A DNA stretch of 64,000 bases, from NCBI GenBank assembly GCA_029204225.1, contig CM055097.1:769699-833698 (forward strand). The letters run 5' to 3'. The DNA is from Diphasiastrum complanatum (taxonomy: Eukaryota > Streptophyta > Lycopodiopsida > Lycopodiales > Lycopodiaceae). The translations under genes and the position numbers were made by a program. Below the pieces are notes generated by a model, which saw nothing but the letters and a program-made list of their open reading frames with translations, made no database searches and was not told the DNA's origin. Below, one piece after another: positions 43,736 to 54,981 of the stretch. The stretch's first letter is position 1. Each line of letters starts with the position of its first letter.

Positions 43736-44404
43736 TCAAGAGCTGAACTTAGACTTTAGGCTCTCAACTTGCTTGTTGCCAATGCTAAACGCCTTCTCAA
43801 GCACTGCATCACTAATGTCACTGCCAAACAATGCATTGGGTATCAATTGAACTCCAGGATTTTGACTATTCAAGGCGGCGATGGCTAATGCGGGTACCTT
43901 GCCTACGTTGAGCTGAAAGTGCAGAAGACCTTTGGGAAAAATAAACAAGTCTCCTTTCCGTAGAGTTTGAGCAAACAAAGTGTTTGCTGTGTCCACAAAC
44001 CCCACATAAAGAGTACCTTCAGCAAGATACAGGACTTCCGTAGCGCGAGGGTGAGTGTGGAGAGTCACCAGTCCTCCTGGTGCAAAGTCCAGACGTGCCA
44101 TAGAGAGGCCGAGAGTGTTAAGAGCGGGGAATTGGGCTGCGAAAGCAGGAGTTACTGCAGACCCGGCTTTGTTAGAAGTGCTACCAGGCTTGCCTAACCC
44201 ATGGAATGCGAAGTCCGAAGCATTCACAGTTGAGGGATCTTTGCAGATGAGACCATTCAATAGGATTGTGCTCTGTTGTGCCACACAAAAGTCCTGCAGC
44301 GGGTCAGCGTCGTTTGCAAGGACTGGGACAAGAGTGAGGCTGACAAACATGACGAATACGCAGAAGCCGGACTTCATAGTTCCTCGAGCTGAAGAGCTGT
44401 TCAT
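43736..44404 (-). CDS. Germin-like protein 1, 222 aa
   Basis: Single exon. I chose the ATG at 44404 because the second copy starts at the same place and a signal peptide follows (residues 1 to about 30, ending VPVLA). The open frame extends 50 codons upstream without support. Cupin fold with germin box 1, GLVTLHTHPRATEVLYLAEG, and box 2, GDLFIFPKGLLHFQLN. Metal ligands are His116, His118, Glu123 and His162, all present, so Mn binding is likely. Cys40 and Cys54 match the conserved N-terminal disulfide; Asn61 is a possible glycosylation site. Germin-like proteins are hexameric cell-wall enzymes with superoxide dismutase or, in some, oxalate oxidase activity; the activity here cannot be told. 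By my count 10 residues differ from copy 2. Looks functional. Confidence 0.93.
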   Translation of the reverse strand: MNSSSARGTMKSGFCVFVMFVSLTLVPVLANDADPLQDFCVAQQSTILLNGLICKDPSTVNASDFAFHGLGKPGSTSNKAGSAVTPAFAAQFPALNTLGLSMARLDFAPGGLVTLHTHPRATEVLYLAEGTLYVGFVDTANTLFAQTLRKGDLFIFPKGLLHFQLNVGKVPALAIAALNSQNPGVQLIPNALFGSDISDAVLEKAFSIGNKQVESLKSKFSS

Positions 44405-44870
44405 TGCAGCAAAAGCGATTGCAGTCGGAGTGATTAAAGATTGCGAGTCACAAGAGGAACCAGAATTTGAAGGCAAGCGATAACCAAAGTGATTTTCAGA
44501 TGTGGAGATTATTGATTCTTGGTCAGTTGCTGAAACGGCTTGATTAGCAGTCACTTTCTAAACCGCTTTAAGCTGAAATTTGAGATGATATCTACTGCTT
44601 TACAGTAACCTAACTTCCTTTGCAGGGTTTTCGATGTCGATACTTGACTGCTAACATCAAAGCTCAGGAGCACAAAGAGGACATCCAAGAAAAAACTCCT
44701 TGCAGAGGAAGAGTCGAAGGGTGATCGTGACACTCTGTCTCCGAAATGCAGCTGCTCTTGTTGTCGAAACTTGCACTCTAGGGCTTTTAAGTACATGGCC
44801 ACGGACATCGTCAACCAACAAGACCGCGTCCTTCAAGTGACCGAGGACTCAGGAGTTTAGCGTCTTTTGC

Positions 44871-45241
44871 TGTGGGTCACAACCAACTTCAGGCGGCAGC
44901 CACCTCCAATCATTTGTCGGAGTAGACTTTTTATTCATCGTCATTGTTCTCGGCTTTGGAAAACTAGCGAAACGAACAGTGAACTATAGTCATCACCATT
45001 CAGATCTTTTCTATGGCAAGCCTTGGATGTAACTTCAAATTTTAGCTGCAGCTAATTTCTGAATTGACTTTTCAAAGCATATATCTAATCTGAGGATGCA
45101 AACAACACAGTTCGCTTAAAGCTTGGAGCATGAAACTGTCTTGCTACTAGCTAGTGGAAGAATAAGATAACGTTTAGGCATCGTTGCAGCTGAATCGCTC
45201 TCTAGTCAGCTGAGAGTCTGATATCCGGGGCGGGCTGATCA
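44871..45241. other. Spacer, no gene
   Basis: Moderately GC-rich DNA upstream of the germin-like gene and of a short plus-strand frame. A shared promoter region is possible but no element is clear. Confidence 0.35.
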
Positions 45242-45379
45242 ATGGCAAGCAATGATTCCCGTGTTTTGAAGGCGTCAAATGACGACCCAGAAGCAATGTC
45301 AAAAGCAATTGCGATCATCGCGGACGCGGTGCTCCAGGAGAACCTCGAAAGTGAAGCAAAGAAGAAGTTAAATAAATAA
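45242..45379 (+). CDS. Possible 45-aa small protein
   Basis: ATG to TAA frame of 46 codons: starts MASNDSRVLKASNDDPEAMS, then a helix-like AIAIIADAVLQENLESEAKK. The DNA is GC-richer than its surroundings, and the composition resembles a soluble helical protein. No homologue is known to me, and nothing like it lies near germin-like copy 2. It could equally be the first exon of a lost gene or chance. Confidence 0.3.
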   Translation: MASNDSRVLKASNDDPEAMSKAIAIIADAVLQENLESEAKKKLNK

Positions 45380-45684
45380 AAAGAGTTTGCTTAGTCTGAA
45401 CTAAAACGCGTGAGGAAGGAATACGTGCTTTTTATCCTGTTTTTCATGTTTCCTCACACAAAGTTTCATTAGTGTTCTTTTCCTGAAAAATAATTATCTC
45501 TGATTTTATTAAAAATGATGATAAAACCCATGATCAAACAAGAAGATTAAAGTATTTAAAATAAAATATCGTAGAACGGCAGAAATGAATAAAGCTACCT
45601 AAAAGCTAAGTAAAACTTAGAATAGTAAGCTAATTACTTAAAACCAACTCCCCGATGTAAGTCAGAAATTAAATATTAAACTAA
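45380..45684. other. Spacer, no gene
   Basis: AT-rich DNA with poly-A like stretches, next to the 3' end of the non-LTR element. Confidence 0.4.
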
Positions 45685-47005
45685 TTACTCAAAACCAACT
45701 GGTTGATGTAAATTACTAAGTAAAGTAGATCCAGTAATAGGTAATGCAGGAAGCTTTGAAGCAGCCGCTCCTGCAAACTGAGCTCGTCGAAGAATTGAAA
45801 TCGCTTGTGAACGTTGTAATGCTATAGAAATACGCTGGTGGTAGAAAGAAATAATGACGGAAGGTAAGGTAATACTTTGTCCTTGGCGTTTCACCATAAG
45901 CTCCGCGCATAAAGATAAAAATTATTAAATTTCTTGTAAAGACAACCATAAGTTTCCAAGGCAAAGGGGATGAAATCTTCACCGGGTGCACGATCATTAT
46001 AATCTGTTCCTTTTCTTGAGCTGCTTGAGATGCAGCGGCCCCTGAGTGGTGGATGAACGACGAAGAAGGTCATGACGAGAGGGATCGGCAATTACAACAT
46101 CTCCCAGAGTACGAATTCTATCACGCGAGAGAACAAGGTCAACTCGTCGTCGGGTAGATTGCGAAGAAGGTCCTGGTAAAATGTGTGTCTGTTCTTGAAC
46201 AACATGAAATCCACTATCATGAGCAATAGCAGTCAGGGCATCACAAATGGAATCATGTGAAACAATACGTTCTTCACCTGATGGACAACGCATAAGATGA
46301 GTACCCAAGACATCCAATACATGCCCACATGAACACTTAGAAATTCCAATTAACATTGGATGTGGAAGTCCCAATCTGGTTCGAAGAGCAGTTATAAACA
46401 AGTCATTATTGAGTTTCAATAGTGGAAGAACTGGACGTGCAACCAACCAAGCCCCTGCAGCTGGACCAACACAAGAAAGAGGACGAGCTCGAACTGCATC
46501 AAAAGATGAATCTTTGATAAGTTGACCAAAGGAATAAGAGTGAAGATGCTCCATAATAGTCTTCTGAAAAACTCGTTGTTGATTTGTCACCAAAGATTCA
46601 AAGGGAGGCACAAAAGGCTGTACAAGTGGTGGAAGTAATTCTCGAGCAGTGCGTAGAGCTTGTTGAAAAGCAAAATTGCCAGTCTCCACATGAGCTACCG
46701 AATCAAGAAGAAGAGGCTGGTTACCCTGCTGAAACTTGGAGACTAGTGCAGAGGCAACAAGAGTCCAACTTCCAAGAAAAGCAGCTGGTGCAATGCAAGC
46801 ATTAGATACAAGGCCAACCCCACCAAAGGAAGCAGGAAGAGAAATTTGCCGCTTAGAAAACTGACCTTCACAAGTGTCAAAGGTTCCTGGCCCCAAAAGA
46901 TGACCAAATACGCCCAATAAAGTATCATCAAAATCCCGAAGTAAGGATATTATATCAGGTGAAGGAGATACACAACGTAGAAGACGCTCTCCCTTCTCTC
47001 AAAAA
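45685..47005 (-). mobile_element. 3' end of a non-LTR retrotransposon
   Basis: The minus-strand main frame (46917-45997, open upstream to about 47000) is the C-terminal part of a non-LTR type polyprotein. It holds a post-RT segment (LPASFGGVGLVSNACIAPAA), a Cys-His cluster CSCGHVLDVLGTHLMRC followed by H in ERIVSHD, then RRRVDLVLSRD and TLGDVVIADP. That order fits the zinc knuckle plus restriction-like endonuclease found at the C terminus of early-branching non-LTR elements. Two frame changes (near 46.05 and 45.9 kb) continue into DYNDRAPGEDFIPFALETYG and ARSLW/ALQRSQAISILRRA. The RT itself is absent, as expected for a 5'-truncated insertion. I recognise the arrangement from memory only; the clade is uncertain. 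Confidence 0.65.
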
Positions 47006-49139
47006 AGACACAACAAGACCCAATGGACCAACATACACATCCTGAACTCCCAGAAGATTATCCATACGAAGGTCCCCTACAGCTGAACAAATCAAATGTC
47101 ATAGGTTCTACCGAATGCGGTCCCAACTGTACGAGCCATCCACAAACCCATTCAAGGGACAAGAACCTGATAGAGCCGAGTCCTCACGAGCCAGAACCCA
47201 TGTTCATGGAGTTGAAACATCCCATGTCAGAACACACCTGAATGGAGTTTCTGCTACCCACAGTGCTCATCATGAGAGATGTACACCCAAGTTAGATCTA
47301 ATAATTAAAAATTTTATGGCATGGCTTGGGGGCTAGATCCAGTTTTGATCTAGGATTGGTTGGGCGGTTTGGCTCCATAGTGTGTTCTATTGTGTTTTCC
47401 TATCCTCATCTTAGGAGCAATCTTTTAGGGTCTTTATATTGGTCTTATTTACCCAACATGTCACTCATTGGAATCATGTATGCATGTAAATTAGCAAAAG
47501 ACATTTGTAGAATGGGAATTTTCTTTTTTGTTTAAGATCATGCACGAAAGGTGCCTCATGCCAAAAAAAACTTTTATTTAATATGCATGAGCCTTTCATG
47601 GAATATTCTAAAACATGACTACATGGTTGTCATTTGCATGCATGTATTAAAATTCTGATGCAAGTGCAATCAGATGAAATAGCAAATTCAATGTGTAGTG
47701 ACTTAAATGGTAGCATGACAGGCCAAAGTGGAATGCAATTTAAAAGCAATTTAAGACAATTTGGCCAAGCTCTACATTCTTTCATCTTTTTTCATGCATA
47801 CATGTTTTTCATTGATGAATTTGTTGTCGGCTAAAAGCATGGTTTGGTGGTAGAAAAAAAGAACCCATTTTTCATTGTACCTTTTGGTAGTACATTTCAT
47901 TGTTTGGGGGTTTGGGAGGGAGCTTGATAGATGCTACCCACGAGTTAATGCAACGAAGCGTCTCTAGTAATGATGGGCCTACCCTCTTGGAGTATTGGGG
48001 GGTAAGTTGTGGGACTACTCTCTCTCCTCCAATAAAAAACATAAATACATTTCTACCCGAAAAAGGTATTTCCTTGACAATCCATGTTGTAACACCAAAC
48101 CATGCTTTTGGACCATCCATTTGCGAGCAAAGTATGGGGATTCAGTGTCTTCATGTGCTTGGTTTTCTAACAAAAGTGCATATAGAGTTGATCCTCTCTT
48201 TCAATCAGAAAATAGTTCATCGTGGCAAAAAGGAATCATCAAGTTATTCTACATGAATTGAATTCTTGAAATTGACTATGATATAGCTTTGTGTAAATAC
48301 ACTTTCAAGGATTCATTACACCCGCTAATGTTGGAGATGATTCTCTCTTTCTCAATATGACATCAACATTTGCCAAGTAAGGCTTTGAGCTATTTGAAGT
48401 TATGCATGAGCTTCTATCCATTTAGTTTGAGGGGACCATTTCGTTATGGATATGCCTTTTGCTATTCAAGGAAGATACATCCAAAACATGTCAAGGAATA
48501 CTCGCCACTTAGTTTTAAAAAAAAAACATGCCAAGGAATGGCTGATGTATTGTCATTCTTTGTGGCAAGGAAAGGTGCATTACTTCATGCATGATGTGGG
48601 AGGGATTGATTCAAATATTGAAAGCATTTTTCAGCCTATGGTAGGACAAAGCTTGAACATTCTATAAATATAGTAGACATAAAAAAATTTCAAACTTTTT
48701 ATAACAGCCAATATCTAGCACTTGTTAAAATATGAACATTTAAGGACCTTGAATTGATCTATTATGATCTATATGCATAAGAGATTTCATATTACCAAAT
48801 CAATCTTCTCGGATTTTACTATGCTATCAAACAAGATTTGGATCTTGGCAAGAGCTCTTACACACAAAAAGTAATCATCCATCAAAGACAAGCAAGTTAC
48901 ATAGATATGAGTGAAAAAATTAAGTGTTACTTAAGATTTAGAGAAAGAAAATAATCCAACTCTCAAGTAGAGAGAAAAAAAGTATGAGCTTTCAAGTAGA
49001 AAAAGAAGATGCAAGAGTTTGAAAACACCAAAACAATTTTTTCTCTCAAAAGTGTAATGAGCTCAATTTTGGAGAATTTGCGAATATCGAGACAACCCTA
49101 ACCCTAGTTAATAAATGAGAGGGATTTGGCACCCTGCGT
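47006..49139. other. Long spacer, no gene supported
   Basis: Several plus-strand frames of 60-118 codons occur (for example 47023-47241 and 47900-48256), but none shows a motif or a partner exon. Likely old element DNA. Confidence 0.35.
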
Positions 49140-49771
49140 GTGTAACTTTAACCCGATGATCACATAGTTATTTGATTAGTTACAAGTCAAGAAAAGGACT
49201 TTAGGCCTTTTTTGTGGAACTTTTAATGTCGTAGGGCCTAATAGTCAAGTTAGTAAATAAAAGGGGCTTCTACCAATTTTCAAGTTGGTTCCATCCAAAA
49301 TTCAATATTTTTAGATAGGGAGGTAGAAATTGGCCAATAGGATTTGAGGCCAATCCACTATATATAGTGGTAATTTCGAATCATTTGTATATGTTTTCTT
49401 CATTTCAATACAAACAGGTTAGCCCTCTTATGAAATGGATATGGAATCTCCTTGCTCTCCAACTCTCCTCCTCTAACTCTCATGTTTCTTTGGATTTGCT
49501 ATTTGTCGGATTTGACGCTTACTGGGATTGAGTGTTTTTATGTTTTTTGTGAGAGAGAAAAGGAGAGAGAGAAGAGTGAGTTTCTATCATTGTGGAATTA
49601 TAGTGTTAATGCTTAGTGTTAATAGATCTTAGCGTTAATATGCACATGTTGGATATTGAAATATGCTATCGCTCTCATGGGACCGAGCCTCCGTGTGACA
49701 ACTAGCTTCATCTCCTTGATGCTTGTGTGCTTGGATCTAGGGTTGAGGGTAGGATATGAAATGCCCACTAC
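49140..49771 (+). repeat. Putative gypsy LTR
   Basis: Inferred from the PBS just after it (49777) and the end CACTACA. A TATA-like stretch (CTATATATAG) is at about 49359-49368. The left boundary is a guess. Confidence 0.45.
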
Positions 49772-49776
49772 AATTT

Positions 49777-49795
49777 TGGTGCCGTTGCCAGGGAG
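49777..49795 (+). other. Gypsy-type primer-binding site
   Basis: TGGTGCCGTTGCCAGGGAG, close to the plant gypsy site TGGCGCCGTTGCCGGGGA. Confidence 0.7.
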
Positions 49796-51204
49796 CTACA
49801 CCAATTATTTAGTTTTCAACATGTTTTGGATGGATGTTAGCTTGCATTTAGGCATTTTGTTTTGGATTTTGCTGATTCAATGTTGTGATATTATTAAGGC
49901 TAGGGAACTTATACATCTCTCAACAAATACTCTTTTTTATAATGATGGTATGTCTCTCAAATTATAGGCTACCCTCTTATAAAAACTCCTCAGACTCACT
50001 CTTAATAGTGATAGTATATACCCCCTGGCCATCTCGGTTTTCAGCTGTCTGATAGTGCATGATTTTTAGCTAGTAATGGCATATTCTAGGCATGTTGAGT
50101 ATATACATTTCTCTTGTATTCCAAAGAAGAAAGGTCAAATCCACATTTCTTTATAATATCATAAAGCACTTTTCATTCAAAAACTCAGAGTCTAGAGTTG
50201 TATGATAAAAATAATGATTTGTTGGATACTAGCAAACTCATATGTGAGTGTGTTTCTTTTTAAAAGATACACTTGCTAAACCGCTATGAAGTCAACTCTA
50301 CAACTCATGATATAAAACGATAAAGTCCTTCCAAAAGCAATGGACATAAGTTTTTCACTTTCTAACTCCATACAATTTTCACTCCTCAAACATTGGTCAA
50401 AGTTCTATCTCAAACATTCCTAGAGTAGTAGTGAATAGATTCTTCACTGAATCCCGTAGATTTTTTATCAATATCACACTACATATTTTGATTCTCAATG
50501 ATCATTCATTAGTGGGTATGCTATGACATTGAAATTCCAAGGTGAAATTCAAGCAAATCACTAAGAATTGTAGAATAGACTTCTCAAAACCATTGACAGT
50601 ATTAATCAATGATAAATATTGACTAATACCGTCATGTTGTTGGAAGTAAATCTACTCCACTAGGTGGCTAGGTCTAATGAAGGTGCGTAGTATAGTGGTA
50701 GACCGGTCGTCCACCTTCTAAGATCTACAAAGCTTAAAATTGTGAAATGAAAATATAAATGAAAAGGAGCACCAAGGCTTCCCATGGAATGGAATTAACT
50801 AACTTGACTAAGGCTTCCCAACTAGCCAAAAATAACAAAATAACATGATCTTGCTAAGGCGGCACCCAACTAGCAAGATGTTTACACTAATTCTAATCTA
50901 GGAAATTGGAAGTATAAATTGTGCCTAAATAAAACATAAAGCAATATAACGCATGCCACAATAGAAACCTATGAAAAGGAGACAAGAGGAGGCTCGAGCA
51001 CCTTCCCTCAAGCTATGCACCTTTCCAAAGGGAATACAAGTGAAATAGCAAGATATCTCCAAATAGAGAGCAATTTAGCATAACCTCAAAAGTGTTGCCT
51101 ACATGAGAAATACCTGTCTTCCTATAGCAAGGAGGGCCTTCCATAAGCATCCACTAGCTTATGGTTTTAGTTCTAAACTAGCCATTCTAAGGCCTCTAAA
51201 AAAC
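49796..51204. other. Spacer, no gene
   Basis: Degenerate internal DNA after the PBS; no gag or pol motif seen. Confidence 0.4.
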
Positions 51205-51352
51205 TTCTAACTTAGAACTTAGAACTTAGAACTTTAGAAGTTTCTAGCTTGGGACTTAAGATAACTTAGAATCTTTCTAAGCTTAAGTTTCTTAAGTCTA
51301 AGTTCTAATCTTAAGTTTAAGTTATTTTATTATTTTAAGCTTCTACCCACGG
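51205..51352. repeat. TTAGAAC repeats with a foldback
   Basis: Tandem AACTTAG units at about 51209-51236, with an imperfect inverted partner (CTTAAGTCTAAGTTCTAATC) at 51292-51311, plus several CTTAAG palindromes between. The transcript could form a hairpin with a loop of roughly 55 bases. Confidence 0.5.
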
Positions 51353-51685
51353 ACTTACAAAGCACATGCCATAGTCGAAGTTTATTGGCAAATACTCATA
51401 CGTGGGCTTACAAAACACATGCCACAGAGTTTTATTTCTTTTTTTATATTTTTCACTGTGTTTGGACAATTGCTAACATTATCCCCTTCCTTATTGGATT
51501 GGTGGTCCCACACCAATCGAAGCTTTTTCTTCCTGGATCTTTTGAACTTCTTGGTGGCAGGATTGTTGTTGTCAGGATTGGTAAATCTTGTTGCCGATGC
51601 CCTCCATCATTTGCCATTGTAGTTTGTTAAGGAAGGGCATGGGTTTGTAGTAGTGGAACATACCCTAGAGAAAGTTATGGGTTTT
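51353..51685. other. Spacer, no gene
   Basis: Contains an imperfect duplication of about 24 bp (ACTTACAAAGCACATGCCA at 51352 and CTTACAAAACACATGCCA at 51404). Confidence 0.4.
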
Positions 51686-51957
51686 TCACAACTTTAACAT
51701 ATCAATGTGTAGTGCCGAAGTGAGGGCTGCCCGATAATGAAGCCGCACTATGTTGATGTGGTCGTCTTGTGTTTGTAGAGGTTTATTGATATTAATGGCT
51801 ATTGGTGGTAGCCCTTGATCCCAATAACCTTTGAGCTCTGCCAAAAATGCCACTTGGCTGTAATTATCCGAAAAGTACCATACGTCGCGATCAAGGTTGC
51901 CATGGTGCTTTTGGTAAAATGCACAACAATTGGTGACCATGTCATCCACTGGGTTGC

Positions 51958-52441
51958 TCAAAAGGCATGATTTTCCAACAAAAAAATTTCCCATTCTGTG
52001 GCAAAAGTGATTTTATGTTGATCTTCTTTAACAATTTGAATCATATTGTATCCGCTAAAGCCATCTAAGAAAGAGTAGGCCTCATCTCCTACTAGATTTT
52101 CTAAGATAGATTCTCCGAAAGGTAATGGAAAATGATCATGTTCTGTGACAACATTAAGTTTCTTTAAAGTCGACACAGATGCGGAGTTTTCCATTTTTCT
52201 TAGGCACAATGATGATTGGCGAGACCCACTCAGTATGTTCGCTTTCATAGATGAATCCTGTATCTAACAAGCATTGTAATTCTTCTTTGATTTTTGCCTT
52301 GTAGATCGGATTACATCTGTAGGGATGGCTAGTAGTTGGTCTCGCACCCGGTTTAAGGGGAATACGATGCACAACTACTTGGGGTGAGACTCCTTTCATG
52401 TCTTTATAGGACCAAGCAAAGACATGTCGATATCTGTGCAA
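51958..52441 (-). pseudogene. Gypsy RT, N-terminal half
   Basis: YRHVFAWSYKDMKGVSPQVV, KEELQCLLDTGFIYESEHTE, WVSPIIIVPKKNGKLRICVD, then after a stop and frame change DHFPLPFGESILENLVGDEA, YSFLDGFSGYNMIQI. The catalytic YxDD region is missing. Confidence 0.85.
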
Positions 52442-52542
52442 AAGCTTCTCAAGCCTTCACGTTGTTCCCGATTGAGATGAGCCCCGACATGGACAATGTA
52501 TTCGTTACTTTCATTGGGCTCACTCAAGGAGAGAGTGATGGT

Positions 52543-53815
52543 TCAGACATGGCCTTCATAGGGTGAATTACCATTTGGCTCATGTTGAGCTTGTAATAAT
52601 TGGATGGTCACGTCCTCAATCATATAGTCTTTAAAATATGCAAGCACATCATGTGCTGGAGACTCAAGGGGGGCCTTGCCTTTCAATTGTCTGGATGGTG
52701 ACTTGGGAGGTTCGGGGATTGGCGTATGAGCGGATGCAATATTAGGAACTTCTCTAGCAGTGGTAAGGTCTCTAGGCGGCTGGATTTGAAGGGGTTTCTT
52801 CATCTTGTCTTTCATGGTATGGCCACGACATTGTGACTTTGGAGGATGTGAGGTGTGCAGATGAGGAAGTGGTGGCACATCATGGAGAATCTTGTCATCG
52901 ATTTGAAAAATTGTTTCCTCCTCACATAGGTCCCATGGATAATTTGGTTGTTTGACACGGTATAGCTTGGTATCAGGTTTTTTGATTGTAACCATGGCAA
53001 CTGGTTCCACTTTGGATGAACACTGCGGGAAGACTTTGAGTGGAAGTGCCTCCATGTAGTTGAGGATCTGAATATCAGAAATGTCCAAATCTTATGGGCA
53101 ATTTTGAATTTGTAAAACATTGTCATCATCTATGAATAATTTTTTTGATTCATCGGTAGGTAGCCATGCAACATTTAACAACTCATCACTGTGTGGAAGA
53201 ATATCAATAAAATTAATATTAATTATAGGTGTGTCTAGATCAAAAAATTGTTCGTTATCGGCCAGAGGAGTATAGGTACAATCATCTTGATGTTGAGCAC
53301 AATAATCGGCATTCATACAATCAATAGTAGCCAAACTGTGAATCCAGTTTATGATATCAGTAGATTCAACATAATGACCTTTTTCTTGGGTGGATTGATA
53401 TGGCTCAAACACTGAATTAGTAGTAGATGATCCCTTGTCGTAAAAACGTGCGGGTTTGAGTTTTCCAGACAATGGTAACAGAGCTGTCTCTATTACCAAA
53501 GGTGATGTGTCCTTTGCTCTTTGTGAACGACTCTTGCATTGGTGAGCCATGGATGACCAAGTAGTAATTTGTAGGAATAGGCATTACTAGGGATATCGAG
53601 TACAACTAAATCTATAGAAAATATCAGGCCTCCTAGTTTGATCAGAACTTGTGAGACAAAACTGATAGGTCACACTTTGATCAGCCATCTTGAGCATATA
53701 ATCAATTAGTAATTATAATCTTGATTATATGATTCACTAATTGAGTTTGTCTCTCAGATTTCATTCTAGCATGAGGGATGTGAAAATGATGTTGACACCT
53801 GAGCCACCATCTAGT
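52543..53815 (-). pseudogene. Gypsy protease and protease-RT linker
   Basis: Protease start LDGGSGVNII (53810-53780; DGGS where DxGS is usual), later LDIPSNAYSYKLLLGHPWL (near 53560-53610) in another frame, then linker frames 53550-53092 and 53088-52543 (DIINWIHSLATIDC, LLNVAWLPTDE, ILNYMEALPLKVFPQCS). In the linker the frame changes at about 53090. It parallels the relic at 33640-34288. Confidence 0.7.
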
Positions 53816-53996
53816 ACAACTAAGACTTCGCGAGATTGGTGATGAGTAGCTGGAATCTTGATATTGTCCCTTTTATTGAGCGGATTTGTGAGGTGTAATG
53901 GCATTTCGGGCAGCTCGTCAGGGGTGGTGGTTTCGGTGGATTGGATTTGTTGTTTTCACTTACCTGCATATTTCCAGAGAACATGGAAAGGGAGAG

Positions 53997-54981
53997 TCAC
54001 ATTAGCTTGTAATAGATCCCCCAAACTTCAGTGCCTTCAAGGGTTTTGTTCTCAAAACGCATGTGAGGTACTTTATGGGAGCTGGAAGAGTGTTGGTATG
54101 CATTTTGAATCTGATGTCGATATTGGTGATGCAACCTAATTTCTTCGGATGGGTGAGGATAGACAATGTGTGTCAAACCTTCACTTGGAAGTACATTACG
54201 CTGCTGGGTTTTGCTGGGTGCAATGATAGGGCTCGACGTTGGGTTTGTGCATGTTTCAAGACCCATGCTAGATGAGTTTCAACTGACAATGTCTCAACTT
54301 GCACGGAATAGGTAGGAGCAGCTGGTTTAGATTGGGAAAGACAATCCTTCACATAGTGTTCAATGCCACAATTTTCACAAGCTAGTGAAAATCAAAGTTT
54401 ATTAGGGAAGCAAATACTAGGATGCGTGACAAACACAGCTTGGTTATGATCACAAGTTTGGGCATTGGGGTAGCATTACAATCATACGCATAATAAACAA
54501 CTGTCTCAATGGTGTACCCTAGTTGAGTAGTGTCTTCCACATAATAAGTTGTCGGATCGATGGTATTGGAATCAAGATAGTGGACAACTTGTTGTGGGGC
54601 AGGTTGATTAACGACGAACTATTGACACGGTGGATATTGATTGGGTGCAGCTGGTCGTGGTTGATAGACACCTTGTCGTGGCATGCACTATTTGTAAGCA
54701 CAGTATTGCCAATAAATGAGTCTTTCAATTGGGGACATTCATTGGCAATGTGGTTTTGTGAACAGATAGAACACCATATATATTTTCTTGCTAGAAAAGA
54801 TTTATCAGCAATATTTTTCATGGTGGTTTGGAAATCAGCAACGAGTTTATCCATATGGGTTTGTTGAGCTTTCTGCCAAGTTTTTATTTGTTGTAGAAGT
54901 TCGAAAAAAATGGGCAGTATTTTCGAACTTTGTTGGGGGTATTCCTGACATATTGTAAATAAATAATAACGACCATTAAAA
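53997..54981 (-). pseudogene. Gypsy Gag C-terminal part
   Basis: Contains ELLQQIKTWQKAQQTHMDKL, the zinc knuckle CSICSQNHIANEC, and a second knuckle near 54350-54375 (CGIEHYVKDC), followed by a His-rich segment (HPSEEIRLHHQYRHQI). Several stops. Confidence 0.75.

Larger units (their letters stand above)
43088..44870. repeat. Segmental duplication, copy 1 (germin-like gene 1)
   Basis: From the GA tract through the 3' flank (GATATTGGAGATCACCCT), the whole germin-like gene and its upstream region (AAAAAACTCC(T/C)TGCAGAGGAAG). The same order and orientation is found at 61721-63650. Upstream similarity fades near 44870. Confidence 0.88.
51686..54981 (-). mobile_element. Ty3/gypsy relic: gag, protease, RT
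   Basis: Right to left: gag with two zinc knuckles (54981-54000), protease (about 53815-53560), a long protease-RT linker (53550-52543), and RT (52441-51960). The upstream end of gag is cut at about 54982 by a plus-strand LTR. RT is cut or degenerate after KITFATEWEIFL. No integrase was seen. Confidence 0.8.

Noticed and set aside
44055-44483. 142-codon plus-strand frame opposite germin-like gene 1 (and 62852-63283 opposite gene 2)
   Set aside because: It overlaps the germin gene in antisense, and its conservation is explained by that gene. It has no signal of its own.
47023-48667. Several plus-strand frames of 66-118 codons
   Set aside because: No recognised motif, no splice partners, overlapping frames of similar length; chance or old element DNA.
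50684-50740. tRNA-like D-arm (GTAGTATAGTGGTAGACC)
   Set aside because: No T-arm consensus, anticodon stem or acceptor pairing follows; it does not make a tRNA cloverleaf.
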